Shown piece after piece: positions 49,871-58,182 of a stretch of DNA of 64,000 bases (positions are counted from its first letter, which is position 1; each line of letters begins with the position of its first letter). The notes under the pieces were generated by a model, which was given only the letters and a program-made list of their open reading frames with translations, was not told the origin of the DNA and did not search any database. The translations under genes were made by a program, and so were the position numbers. Where the stretch lies: positions 8,110,501 to 8,174,500 of the forward strand of contig NZ_CP135921.1 in NCBI RefSeq assembly GCF_032397745.1, in the 5' to 3' direction. The stretch is from Bradyrhizobium prioriisuperbiae. Its GTDB lineage: Bacteria; Pseudomonadota; Alphaproteobacteria; Rhizobiales; Xanthobacteraceae.

Positions 49871-50818
49871 TCAGCCGCCTTTCCGGCGCGAACCGGCCGC
49901 GTTGCCCGCAATGCGCTTGCGGAAAACCTGCTGCGCCAACGCGGCCTCCGCTTTCAACAGACCGGCAAACAGCGCCGCCGCCGGCGACATCACCTTGCGC
50001 GAGGGCTCGATCAAGACGAATTCGGAATAGAACGGCGGCGCATCCAGCGGGCGGATCTCGAAACGCCCGTCATCGAGATCCGCCAGCATCATGACGAACG
50101 GCAGGATCGCGACCCAGTCCCCGGCCGCGACAAATTGCAGCGTGCCCATCATCGCGTCGAGATCGAGCCGCTGCGCGACGGTCACCGCATTGGTGCTGAA
50201 ATAGGTCTCGATGGTGCGGCGCCGGGTGTTCTGCTTGCCGGGCAGCACGACCTTCAGCGGACCGAGCTCTGATAGCCGCACCGGCTTCAAATGGCCGCGA
50301 TGACGGCCCTTCGCCCGCACCAGCATCTCGCGGTCGCGCACCAGCAGCCGCTGCGATACGCCGGTCGCGCCCTCAAACGCCGGCACCACGGCAAAATCCA
50401 GTTCACCTTTCTGGGTCATCTCGGTCAACACACCGGAATAAGCCTCGATCACGCTGATCACAGCGCCCGGCGCCGCGGCAAGAAACTTGTCCAATGCCGG
50501 CGCCAGCAGGGAGCGCGTGAACGTCGGCATCAGGCCGATCCGGATGGCGCCGCGCACCGAATTGCCGACAACTCCATGCCCGGCGGCATCCAACCGCTTC
50601 AGGACCTCAAGGCACTCCTTATAATAGAGTGTTCCGGCGACCGTCGGCGCGACCTCCCGCCCCTGCCGTTCCAGCAGCGCGGCGCCGAGCTCGGTCTCCA
50701 GCTGCTTGATGTGCTGCGACATCCCGGACTGGGTGGCCCCTTCCCGCGCGGCGGCGGCGGTAAAGGACCCGGCTTCATAGACGGCCACGAACGATCTGAG
50801 CTGGCGGAGCGAAATCAT
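49871..50818 (-). CDS. LysR-family regulator, divergent from the LLM operon
   Basis: This is a 315-residue LysR-type regulator. Its helix-turn-helix is LRQLRSFVAVYEAGSFTAAA with ATQSGMSQHIKQLETELG; the effector domain follows with IRIGLMPTFTRSLLAPAL and GDWVAILPFVMM. The C-terminal 20 residues are basic (FRKRIAGNAAGSRRKGG). Together with the 22-bp inverted repeat in the 102-bp gap to the LLM gene, its divergent placement makes it the likely regulator of the LLM-deacetylase-Gfo operon. Confidence 0.93.
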   Translation of the reverse strand: MISLRQLRSFVAVYEAGSFTAAAAREGATQSGMSQHIKQLETELGAALLERQGREVAPTVAGTLYYKECLEVLKRLDAAGHGVVGNSVRGAIRIGLMPTFTRSLLAPALDKFLAAAPGAVISVIEAYSGVLTEMTQKGELDFAVVPAFEGATGVSQRLLVRDREMLVRAKGRHRGHLKPVRLSELGPLKVVLPGKQNTRRRTIETYFSTNAVTVAQRLDLDAMMGTLQFVAAGDWVAILPFVMMLADLDDGRFEIRPLDAPPFYSEFVLIEPSRKVMSPAAALFAGLLKAEAALAQQVFRKRIAGNAAGSRRKGG

Positions 50819-50827
50819 GATCCATCA

Positions 50828-50849
50828 TACTTTCTAATGCGAGAAAGTA
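50828..50849. promoter_or_regulatory. LysR-type inverted repeat
   Basis: Perfect arms TACTTTCT (50828-50835) and AGAAAGTA (50842-50849) with a 6-bp spacer lie directly upstream of the LysR start and 72 bp before the LLM gene. The layout fits a LysR recognition site controlling both directions. Confidence 0.6.
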
Positions 50850-50920
50850 AGAATAATGATTTTTCTAATAGCGTCCAATCACGCATATTGAGCGCAACGA
50901 CAAACATGCAGGGACGCGCG

Positions 50921-52027
50921 ATGAAGCTGGGCTTTTTCACCATGCCAATCCATCCTCTCGACAAGGACTGGCGGCAGTCGCTTGCGGAAGACCGCGAAGC
51001 CTTCCTGTTGGCCGACGAGCTCGGCTTCAACGAGGCCTATGTCGGCGAGCATGTCACCGACAAGGCGGAGAACATCACCTCCTGCGTCGCCTTCCTTGCC
51101 TGGATCGCGGCCGCGACCAAGCAGATCCGCCTGGGCACCGGCACCGTGAACATGCCGAACAGCCACCCGGCCGCGGTGGCCGCCAGCATCGCGATGCTGG
51201 ACCACATGCTGGATGGCCGCTTTATCCTCGGCATCAGCCCCGGCGGATTGCTGTCGGACGCCGAGCTGTTCGGCAACCTGGATTTCAACCGCAACGAAAT
51301 GTTCCTGGAGGCGATCAACCAGGTGCTGGCGATCTGGGCCGGCGAGCCGCCCTACAACCTGCAGGGAAAATACTGGACGGTGTCGACGGCCCGCACCCTG
51401 GTGAAGGAGATCGGCCAGGGCTACATCCCGCGCCCGCTGCAGCGTCCGCATCCGCCGATCGTGGTGACGGCAGTGGCGCCGTTTTCCAAGGGCGTGACTG
51501 AAGCCGCCGCCCGCGGCTGGGATCCGATCTCGGCTAACTTCCTGATGCCGGCCTGGGTCAAAAGCCACTGGCCAAACTATGCCGAGGGCTGCACCCGTGC
51601 CGGGCGCGCGGTGGACGCAGCCAACTGGCGTGTCGCCAAGAGCGTGTTCGTCGCCGAGGACGCCGCAACCGCCAAAGCCTACGCTACCGATCCGAACGGG
51701 CCCTATGTGTATTATTACCGGTCGCTGTTCACAAAACTGAAAAAGAACGGCCGTATCGACCTGTTCAAGACTCGCCGCGACCAGCCCGACGATGAAGTCA
51801 CGCTGGAGATGGTCTGCGACAAGCTGATCATCCATGGCACGCCCGACAGCGTCGCCGACCAGTTGCTCGCGTTCCAGGACGAGGTCGGACCTTTTGGCAC
51901 GCTGCTGTACGCGGGCAAGGACTGGAAAGACCGCGAGCTCGGACGTCGCTCCATGATCCTGATGGCGGAGAAAGTGATGCCGCTTATCAATGCGGGCTTG
52001 CCTCGCGAGAGCAACGCTGCAGAATAA
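50921..52027 (+). CDS. LLM-class flavin-dependent monooxygenase
   Basis: This 368-residue luciferase-like (bacterial luciferase family) oxygenase or F420/FMN-dependent enzyme has MKLGFFTMPIHPLDKDWR, LADELGFNEAYVGEHVTD, TKQIRLGTGTVNMPNSHP, MLDGRFILGISPGG and WDPISANFLMPAWVKSHW. ATG 50921 has AGGGA 7 bases upstream; the long open frame further upstream runs antisense to the LysR gene and is discarded. LLM oxygenases need reduced flavin, which the reductase at 54641 could supply. Founding gene of an operon with a PuuE-like protein and a Gfo/Idh/MocA oxidoreductase. Confidence 0.92.
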   Translation: MKLGFFTMPIHPLDKDWRQSLAEDREAFLLADELGFNEAYVGEHVTDKAENITSCVAFLAWIAAATKQIRLGTGTVNMPNSHPAAVAASIAMLDHMLDGRFILGISPGGLLSDAELFGNLDFNRNEMFLEAINQVLAIWAGEPPYNLQGKYWTVSTARTLVKEIGQGYIPRPLQRPHPPIVVTAVAPFSKGVTEAAARGWDPISANFLMPAWVKSHWPNYAEGCTRAGRAVDAANWRVAKSVFVAEDAATAKAYATDPNGPYVYYYRSLFTKLKKNGRIDLFKTRRDQPDDEVTLEMVCDKLIIHGTPDSVADQLLAFQDEVGPFGTLLYAGKDWKDRELGRRSMILMAEKVMPLINAGLPRESNAAE

Positions 52028-52084
52028 CGTCTGGCCGCACACGGCGCGGCATCAATCAACAATAACAAACAACAGGAATGTGCC

Positions 52085-52960
52085 TTGGCTCTCTCCGACC
52101 GAATTCCCTATCAAGCCATCGTCGATCGTCCGAAACTCGTGCTGCCCGGCGGTAAGAAGCTCGCCGTCTGGGTGATCCTCAATGTCGAGGAATGGCGCAT
52201 CGAGAACGCCATGCCGCGCACGGTACTCAGCCCGCCCATGGGGCAACCGCTGCTACCCGACGTGCCGAACTGGTCATGGCATGAATACGGCATGCGGGTC
52301 GGCTTCTGGCGCCAATTAAAGGCGCTGACGGATCGCAACATCCCCGCGACGCTGGCGATCAACGGCAATGTCTGCACGTCGTATCCGCGGGTGGCGGCGG
52401 CGGCGCGCGACGCCGGCTTCGAGTTCATGGGGCATGGTTTCCTGCAGGGGCCGATGCACAAGCTGGACAACCAGGGTGATGCGATCAAGCGTGCCGTCGA
52501 CACTATCGCCACGTTCGCCGGCAAGGCGCCACGTTCCTGGGAAAGCCCGGGCCTGACGGAAACCGAGACGACCCTCGATCTGCTGCGCCTGAACGGCATC
52601 GAGTATGTCGCTGACTGGGTGATCGACGACCTGCCGCAGGACATCGACACGCCGCACGGCTGGGTGACGACCATTCCCTATACGGTCGAGACCAACGACA
52701 TCGTGGTCCATGCCCTGCAGCATCTGCCGTCGGATCAATTCCTGCGCCGGAGCATCGATCAGTTCGACCGGCTCTATCTCGAGGGCGCCGAGAATGCCCG
52801 GGTGATGGCGATCTCGATCCATCCCTACATCACGGGCGTGCCGCACCGGATCAAATACCTCGAGCAGCTGCTCGACTATGTCACCGGCCATGACGGCGTG
52901 GCCCTGATGACCGCGAGCGAGATCGGCGACTGGTATCGCGGCCAGCTCGCTCAATCATAA
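52085..52960 (+). CDS. Polysaccharide deacetylase-family protein, PuuE-like (second copy)
   Basis: This 291-residue protein has the NodB fold and belongs to the allantoinase-like branch: VWVILNVEEWRIENAMPR replaces the TFDDG motif, while FEFMGHGFLQGPMHKL and SWESPGLTETETTLDLLRLNG follow the family plan. Start codon TTG 52085 is preferred: CAGGAA lies 9 bases upstream and no in-frame ATG exists near the first conserved residues. It is 57 bp after the LLM gene, in the same operon. Hydrolysis of a cyclic amide/imide formed after monooxygenation is a plausible role (inference). Confidence 0.85.
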   Translation: MALSDRIPYQAIVDRPKLVLPGGKKLAVWVILNVEEWRIENAMPRTVLSPPMGQPLLPDVPNWSWHEYGMRVGFWRQLKALTDRNIPATLAINGNVCTSYPRVAAAARDAGFEFMGHGFLQGPMHKLDNQGDAIKRAVDTIATFAGKAPRSWESPGLTETETTLDLLRLNGIEYVADWVIDDLPQDIDTPHGWVTTIPYTVETNDIVVHALQHLPSDQFLRRSIDQFDRLYLEGAENARVMAISIHPYITGVPHRIKYLEQLLDYVTGHDGVALMTASEIGDWYRGQLAQS

Positions 52961-52977
52961 CGCGCGGAATGACGTCG

Positions 52978-53967
52978 ATGATCAAAGCAGCCATCGTCGG
53001 CCTTGGATGGTGGGGCCAGACCATTGCCAGAAGCCTTGCGACCAGCGATGTGATCCGTCCGGTGCTCGGCATCGATCCGCAGGAGTCCGCGCGTGCAGCC
53101 GCTGCTGCGACCGGCCTCGAGACTTCTGCGCGCTTCGAGGATGCGCTGGTGCGGCCGGATATCCAGGCCGTGATCCTCTGCACTCCGCAGCAGCATCATG
53201 CCGCGCAAATCGTGGCGGCCGCCAACGCCGGCCGCCATGTGTTCTGCGAAAAGCCGCTGTGCACCACCGCAGCCGATGCTGAACAGGCGGTCGCCGCTGT
53301 CGTCAGCAATAACGTGCAGCTCGGGATCGGCCACGAGCGGCGCTTCGAACCGGCGGTCATCGAGCTGCGCAAGCGGTTCGCGGACGGCGAATTCGGCACG
53401 GCGCTGCTGCTGGAAGGCAATTTCAGCCAGGACAAGTTTCTCAAGCTGCCGGCGGACAATTGGCGGCTGTCGACTACTGACAATCCCGTCGGCCCGCTGT
53501 CGGCCACCGGAATTCATCTCGTCGATCTCGCGATTGCAATCCTTGGACCGCCGACACAGGTATGGGCGCGGCTTGCGACACTGGGTAGCGGCTTTGCCAA
53601 TGGCGATACACTGGCGATTACGCTCGCTTTCGCCAATGGTTCAACCGCACTCTTGACGGCCGTGCTTGCCACCCCGTTCATGGGCCGGCTCGCTTTGCTC
53701 GGCTCGCAGGGATGGATGGAAATCTGCGACCGGACTCATCCGGAGAATCCCACCGGCTGGGATGTCACGCGAACCTATCGCGACCAGGAGCGGCTGACGG
53801 CCTATTATCCGCCGCACCCGGCGGTGCGCGACAATCTCGAGGCCTTCGGCCGCGCCGCGCTTGGCGCCACCCCCTATCCGGTCACGTATCCGGAAATGCT
53901 CGCCAACGCGCGGACGTTTGCGGCCATCCAGCGCTCAGCTGTCAGCGGCCAGATCGAGGCGGTTTGA
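52978..53967 (+). CDS. Gfo/Idh/MocA-family oxidoreductase
   Basis: This NAD(P)-dependent oxidoreductase of about 329 residues is in the glucose-fructose oxidoreductase/inositol dehydrogenase family. It has an N-terminal Rossmann motif AAIVGLGWWGQTIA, VILCTPQQHHAAQIVAAANAGRHVFCEKPLC-type (split; the EKP lysine is catalytic), and a C-terminal domain with GIHLVDLAIAILG. ATG 52978 gives the family-typical start, with GGAATGACG before it; ATG 52969 is an alternative. It starts 17 bp after the PuuE-like stop. Its 3' end overlaps the convergent TetR gene by 33 bp. Confidence 0.9.
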   Translation: MIKAAIVGLGWWGQTIARSLATSDVIRPVLGIDPQESARAAAAATGLETSARFEDALVRPDIQAVILCTPQQHHAAQIVAAANAGRHVFCEKPLCTTAADAEQAVAAVVSNNVQLGIGHERRFEPAVIELRKRFADGEFGTALLLEGNFSQDKFLKLPADNWRLSTTDNPVGPLSATGIHLVDLAIAILGPPTQVWARLATLGSGFANGDTLAITLAFANGSTALLTAVLATPFMGRLALLGSQGWMEICDRTHPENPTGWDVTRTYRDQERLTAYYPPHPAVRDNLEAFGRAALGATPYPVTYPEMLANARTFAAIQRSAVSGQIEAV

Positions 53968-54636
53968 TTTTTTCGCGACGGGCTCAGCGCCGTGCTCGAA
54001 GATTTTGTGAACACCCGCCAGATACACATCGATGGCGTCCGCGATCATCTGCTCCTTGTCGTCGAGCACCACCGCCTCGTAGATGAACTTTCTGATCCCG
54101 TAATAGAAGATGCCGCCGTGGAACACCCAGGCCATTTCCAGCTCGGCCGCTGTCGGTTTGCTCTGCGCGGAGAAGCCAGCTTCAAACCGGCATTCCCTGA
54201 CGATGCGAGTCAAGATCTTGTCACGGACAACGCTGACGTACCAGCGGTTGATGTCGAGGCCCTTTAGGCCTGAGAACAGATAGATCCGCAGCCAGGTCCG
54301 GGTGAAGATCGCATCGGTATAGGCGTTGTAGAACTGCTGCAGCCGTTCCCGGATCGGACGCGAGCGGTCGGATAAAGGCTTTTCCCAGCCGCTCTTCAGC
54401 GGCTCCAGATACACCTTGTTGTAGACCTCCTTGATCAGGTCGTCCTTGCTGGGAAAGTAACGATACAGCAAGGGCTGGGTCACGCCGAGGCGGCGCGCAA
54501 GTTCACGGGTGCCGCCGTTAAAGCCCTCGTCGGCAAAAAACTCGGTGGCTTTGCGGATGAACTCTTTGCGCCGGTCGTCCGGCGACAGGCGCTTCTGCTT
54601 CACACGCGCGGGAGCTGATGGCTTCTTTTTTCTCAT
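53935..54636 (-). CDS. TetR-family regulator, proposed local master regulator
   Basis: This is a 233-residue repressor with a basic N terminus (RKKKPSAPARVKQKR) and a TetR helix-turn-helix with GTRELARRLGVTQPLLYRYF preceded by RKATEFFADEGFNG. A large helical ligand domain includes FYNAYTDAIFTRTWLRIYLF and GGIFYYGIRKFIYEA. The ATG at 54636 lies 4 bp after the flavin-reductase stop, so it is the last gene of the VOC-monooxygenase-reductase operon. That operon's promoter carries the best palindrome of the shared motif (56999-57012), so autoregulation and control of the four other sites is proposed. Its ligand is probably the pathway substrate (inference). Confidence 0.9.
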   Translation of the reverse strand: MRKKKPSAPARVKQKRLSPDDRRKEFIRKATEFFADEGFNGGTRELARRLGVTQPLLYRYFPSKDDLIKEVYNKVYLEPLKSGWEKPLSDRSRPIRERLQQFYNAYTDAIFTRTWLRIYLFSGLKGLDINRWYVSVVRDKILTRIVRECRFEAGFSAQSKPTAAELEMAWVFHGGIFYYGIRKFIYEAVVLDDKEQMIADAIDVYLAGVHKIFEHGAEPVAKKSNRLDLAADS

Positions 54637-54640
54637 GAAC

Positions 54641-55198
54641 TCATGAAGACCTGTCGGGCACCGGCCCGGAGCTGAAACGACCGAAACCGCCACGTGCAAA
54701 CAGCAGCGGCTCAGTCTCGTTGTAAGCGTAGGCTTCGACAGCTCCAAGGAAAATGACGTGATCACCGCCATAATAGCGGTCCGCGCTGCGGCACTGGAAA
54801 GTGGCGACGGTACCGGCCAGGACCGGAGCCTGGCCGAGGCCCGGCTCCCAGGCAACGCCGGCGAACTTGTCGTCGGACCGTTTGGCAAACTGCAGCGCAA
54901 GATCGCGCTGCGATGCACCGAGCACATTCACAGCGAAATGGCTGGCGTTCTGGAAAATGCCCAAACTCGGGGAATAGACTCCGAGGCTCCAGAGCACCAG
55001 CGGCGGATTGAGCGAGACCGACGCAAATGAATTACAGGTCAGGCCCACGAGTTTGCCATCGGGGCCTGCCGCCGTGATGACGGTGACGCCGGTCGCGAAG
55101 GTCCCCAGCGCATTGCGAAAATCCCGGGGATCGATCAAGGAATTGTTGCTTGAATACTCGTCGTCCGGTCCGTTTGAAGTCTGCGACGCAGCCACCAT
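54641..55198 (-). CDS. Short-chain flavin reductase (HpaC-like)
   Basis: This is a 185-residue NAD(P)H:flavin oxidoreductase of the flavin_reduct family. It has RNALGTFATGVTVITAAGPDG, the FMN-binding LTCNSFASVSLNPPLVLWSL and FAVNVLGASQRDLALQFA. It supplies reduced flavin to the adjacent monooxygenase and possibly to the LLM enzyme at 50921. Its start is 12 bp after the monooxygenase stop and its own stop is 4 bp before the TetR start. Confidence 0.93.
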   Translation of the reverse strand: MVAASQTSNGPDDEYSSNNSLIDPRDFRNALGTFATGVTVITAAGPDGKLVGLTCNSFASVSLNPPLVLWSLGVYSPSLGIFQNASHFAVNVLGASQRDLALQFAKRSDDKFAGVAWEPGLGQAPVLAGTVATFQCRSADRYYGGDHVIFLGAVEAYAYNETEPLLFARGGFGRFSSGPVPDRSS

Positions 55199-55210
55199 CG
55201 GTCTGCTCCC

Positions 55211-56437
55211 TTACAAGGTGAGATTCTCCGACGGCAGATCAAGTGCCACCCGGCCGTAGTTGGTTCCGGCGGCATCGAAACTAAATGCAATGTGCGCATT
55301 GACGGCGTGGGCATCACGGAATTGGCGCTGCAGGGCGCCGGTGGTGTAGAGCCCGCGGGCGCCGCTGGCGGAAAACAGCAGGGAAACCGCTTCGGTGCAG
55401 AGATTGACGGAGAAGGCGCCGTCGCGGCGGTATCTGGTTTTCTCTGGGATTGGCGGAATGTAGCCGCGGCGAACGTCCGCCATGGCATCAATGCAGGTCC
55501 GCCGCATGATCATGCGTGCGGCGTCGATCTTGGCCGACGCCTCCGCGATCTTGATCTGGGTCGTCTGCAGGTCGCCCAGTTTGGCGCGGTTATAGGTCGA
55601 AGCGCGATGCCGGGCGATGTCGACATAATCGTCGAGACAGGCCTGGGCATTGCCGAGCGCCGTGCCCGACAGCACATAAGGAAACAGTCCAAACACCGGA
55701 AGTGCGTAGAGCGGGCCCGGATTGACCACACTGCCCGGGCTCGGCCCACCGGCCACGTCCTTGACCGCAAGGGTCATGTGATCAGGCACGAACACATCCT
55801 TCGCCTCAACGTCGTTGGAGCCGGTGCCCTTGAGCCCGGTGGAGGTCCAGGTATCGATGATACTGTAGTCATCTTTTTTGAGCAGGAATACGCGATACTC
55901 GACGCCATCCGCTTCGTCGTCGGATGACACGATGCCCGCCAACATGTTCCAGGTGCTGGAATCGACACCTGACGAAAACGGCCAGCGCCCGGACAAGGTG
56001 TAGCCACCCGCGACCTTGCGGGCACGGCCGGCTGGAAACACAAACGACGAGGCGATCAGGGCATCGACGTCGTCGTCCCAGATCAGGTCCTGAGCGCGCT
56101 TGTCGAACATTCCCAGCATCCAGTGGTGACTGGCGAGATTGGCCAGGTTCCAGCCGACGGAGGCGTCCGCAAGCGACACCACGTCGGCGAAATCGACCAG
56201 CGCGACATAATCGAGCTCGAAGCCCCCGACCCGCTTGGGCTGCAGGATCCGAAACAGGCCAGCCTTGTGCAGGTCCTGTTCGGTCTCCGGCGGCAGCCGG
56301 CGCATCTCCTCGGTTTTGGCCGCGCGTTCACGCAATTTCGGCAGCAGCGCGTAAGCCCGCTCCAGCATGCCGGCATACGCCGCATCCTGGCCATTGGCGC
56401 GCTGATGGAGATCGAGCCTGTGAACGACGCCTGACAT
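55211..56437 (-). CDS. Two-component flavin monooxygenase, acyl-CoA-dehydrogenase fold (HsaA/HpaH type)
   Basis: This is a 408-residue group D flavin monooxygenase that uses reduced flavin from the reductase next door to hydroxylate an aromatic or other ring. Features are the acyl-CoA-dehydrogenase-fold N terminus (LPPETEQDLHKAGLFRILQPKRVGG, split), VSLADASVGWNLANLASHHWML, GGYTLSGRWPFSSGVDSSTW (flavin site), TGLKGTGSNDVEAKDVFVP and a C-terminal helical dimer region. No acyl-CoA-dehydrogenase catalytic base is evident. ATG 56437 has AGGGAG ahead; GTG 56440 is possible. Substrate unknown; HsaA acts on a steroid phenol and HpaH/DszC relatives on other rings. Confidence 0.9.
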   Translation of the reverse strand: MSGVVHRLDLHQRANGQDAAYAGMLERAYALLPKLRERAAKTEEMRRLPPETEQDLHKAGLFRILQPKRVGGFELDYVALVDFADVVSLADASVGWNLANLASHHWMLGMFDKRAQDLIWDDDVDALIASSFVFPAGRARKVAGGYTLSGRWPFSSGVDSSTWNMLAGIVSSDDEADGVEYRVFLLKKDDYSIIDTWTSTGLKGTGSNDVEAKDVFVPDHMTLAVKDVAGGPSPGSVVNPGPLYALPVFGLFPYVLSGTALGNAQACLDDYVDIARHRASTYNRAKLGDLQTTQIKIAEASAKIDAARMIMRRTCIDAMADVRRGYIPPIPEKTRYRRDGAFSVNLCTEAVSLLFSASGARGLYTTGALQRQFRDAHAVNAHIAFSFDAAGTNYGRVALDLPSENLTL

Positions 56438-56454
56438 CACGATCTCCCTCAGTT

Positions 56455-56964
56455 TCAGCGCGCAGTGGTGCTTTTCGGAGCGACTCGCTTCATGTGCGGG
56501 CGATCGAGATACAGCGACGCCTTCAGCCCCTCGTCGTCCTGGGTCGCGAACTCCGACAGCAATTTCAATTCCGGAATCCGGGAGCGGTCAAGCGTCCCGA
56601 CATCGGGCCAATCGATCTCGAGGAGATTGCCGGCGGGATCACGCAGGTACATCTGCACGCATCCATCCGGCAGTTCATTCACGGCATTGCGAAACGTCGT
56701 TTCATCGAGCGCGCCAACCGCTTTTGCCTTGTCGTAAGCGGCATGGAAATCGTCAACGTCGACCGCGAAGTGCTGATAGTGCGGAACATGATCGTCGAGT
56801 TCGAACAGATGCAGCTGAAGATCGCCGCAGCGCAGATACTTGGTCTCGAAGCCGAAATTATAGGTCGGGATCAGTTCCATGCCGAGCACGGCCTGGTAGA
56901 AGCGCGCCGACTCTTCGAGATCCCTGGCGCCGACGGACAGGTGATTAAAGCCGAGAACCTTCAT
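56455..56964 (-). CDS. VOC-family protein, possible extradiol dioxygenase
   Basis: This 169-residue protein has the vicinal oxygen chelate fold. The metal ligands can be picked out as His in LGFNHLSVG, His in PHYQHFAVDVDD, and Glu in PAGNLLEIDWP. Length and single-domain form fit small extradiol dioxygenase-like or glyoxalase-like enzymes. It is the first gene of the operon, 15 bp before the monooxygenase start; hydroxylation followed by ring cleavage would be a sensible sequence (inference). Confidence 0.88.
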   Translation of the reverse strand: MKVLGFNHLSVGARDLEESARFYQAVLGMELIPTYNFGFETKYLRCGDLQLHLFELDDHVPHYQHFAVDVDDFHAAYDKAKAVGALDETTFRNAVNELPDGCVQMYLRDPAGNLLEIDWPDVGTLDRSRIPELKLLSEFATQDDEGLKASLYLDRPHMKRVAPKSTTAR

Positions 56965-56998
56965 GCTGCACTCCCATGATCCCGTGAGGGCCTATGAT

Positions 56999-57012
56999 TT
57001 ATCGATCGATAA
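56999..57012. promoter_or_regulatory. Shared 14-bp motif, best palindrome, at the VOC-monooxygenase operon
   Basis: TTATCGATCGATAA is a perfect palindrome, extended to TTTATCGATCGATAAA. It is 35-48 bp before the VOC start in the promoter of the operon that ends in the TetR gene. It is the reference site for the other four. Confidence 0.7.
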
Positions 57013-57128
57013 ATAAACCCATCCGATCAGGATTGCAAGCCAATCCGCGCGCGTGCGCGGCACAAGAGACTGAGCACTTGCACAACGCTATGCCGATCAC
57101 GGCAAGACAATGAAGGATGCGCCGGCGA

Positions 57129-57962
57129 CTAGTCCGGCCGCCCCAGCGCTCGCAACACCTCAGCGCGCGAGGCGCGCGGACGGCGAACACCATGCAGAGA
57201 CGCTCGCAGATCGGCGAGCCGCTCGGCGTTGCTGTTGGCACGGCTGCCATCCGCATTGAAGAAACTGTTTTCAAATCCAATTCGGCAGTGGCCGCCGAGC
57301 GCAGCGGTCGCGACCAGCGACGCGGTTTCCGCAGCACCGAACGCGCAGGTCCACCAGGTGAAGCGCTCGGCGCCACCCTGCTCCCGCACCCTGGCGAGGA
57401 ACGGCACGAGCTCGGCCGGATCGCTTTCCTGGGCCGTGGCATAACGACCGAGCGGAAAGATCAGCGAGTGATGCTGCCCGGGAACGATGCCGCGCTTGAT
57501 GAGATCCAGCAGGTTGTCGAGTTCTTCCGCGGCGTAGACGATGTGCTGGACGGCGATGCGCTGCTGATACGCCCATTGATAGAGATCCGCCGCGGCAGCC
57601 TCCGCACTCGGATCCGGGATCAGCTCCTTGGTGGCAATGCTGACCGCCTCCGGCTGCACCGCCCGCACCACCGCGATCTGTTCATGGGAATTGTACTGGC
57701 CGACGGCTTCGGTGGTGATCTGCACGATCAGCTCTGAACCGGCCGCCCGGCGCACGGCATCGGTTGCGGCCAGATAGCGATTCGCGTCGAGGCTGTGACG
57801 CCCCTGATCGTCGCGGACATGCATATGGATGGCCTGGGCACCAGCGGCTTGGCACGCCACGGCCTCTTTCGCGATGGCATCGACCGTGATCGGCAGATTG
57901 GGATGTTCCGCGTGCCCTTTGCGCGCGCCATTCGGCGCCACCATGATTGCCAGACCGGTCAT
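57129..57962 (-). CDS. BKACE-family beta-keto acid cleavage enzyme
   Basis: This is a 277-residue enzyme of the 3-keto-5-aminohexanoate cleavage (BKACE/DUF849) family, which splits a beta-keto acid with acetyl-CoA into acetoacetate and an acyl-CoA. The zinc ligands are in AIHMHVRDDQG, with further motifs ITTEAVGQYNSHEQ, SIATKELIPDP, TCAFGAAETA and IGFENSFFNADGSRANSNAE. ATG 57962 has AAAGGACGAT upstream; a longer open frame to 58037 has no such site. It is divergent from the HIBADH-like gene, with the 58123 motif in the shared gap. It would feed breakdown products to central metabolism (inference). Confidence 0.93.
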   Translation of the reverse strand: MTGLAIMVAPNGARKGHAEHPNLPITVDAIAKEAVACQAAGAQAIHMHVRDDQGRHSLDANRYLAATDAVRRAAGSELIVQITTEAVGQYNSHEQIAVVRAVQPEAVSIATKELIPDPSAEAAAADLYQWAYQQRIAVQHIVYAAEELDNLLDLIKRGIVPGQHHSLIFPLGRYATAQESDPAELVPFLARVREQGGAERFTWWTCAFGAAETASLVATAALGGHCRIGFENSFFNADGSRANSNAERLADLRASLHGVRRPRASRAEVLRALGRPD

Positions 57963-58122
57963 ATCGTCCTTTGCTCCAGATGCTTTTGATGTGGTGTTTA
58001 TTCCGCAGCGGTTCCGCCAAAGCAACAGATCTCGCACCGCCCCACCGCGATCTCATGGCGAACCCCCGCCGGCACGCCTCCCTCTTCCCGAATGCTTGAA
58101 TTGACTTGGCGCATTGCACTGT

Positions 58123-58136
58123 TTATCGATTGATCA
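58123..58136. promoter_or_regulatory. Shared 14-bp motif between BKACE and HIBADH-like genes
   Basis: TTATCGATTGATCA lies 47-60 bp before the HIBADH-like TTG start and 161-174 bp before the BKACE start. It sits inside a longer repeat whose arms TGTTTAT (58120-58126) and ATAAACA (58139-58145) are perfect. Confidence 0.6.
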
Positions 58137-58182
58137 TTATAAACAAGAACATGCGGTCAGCGAGACCGACGGAGATACGGCG

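Noticed and set aside
50291..50920. An in-frame extension of the LLM monooxygenase
   Set aside because: It is antisense to the LysR gene, and a good ribosome site lies before ATG 50921.
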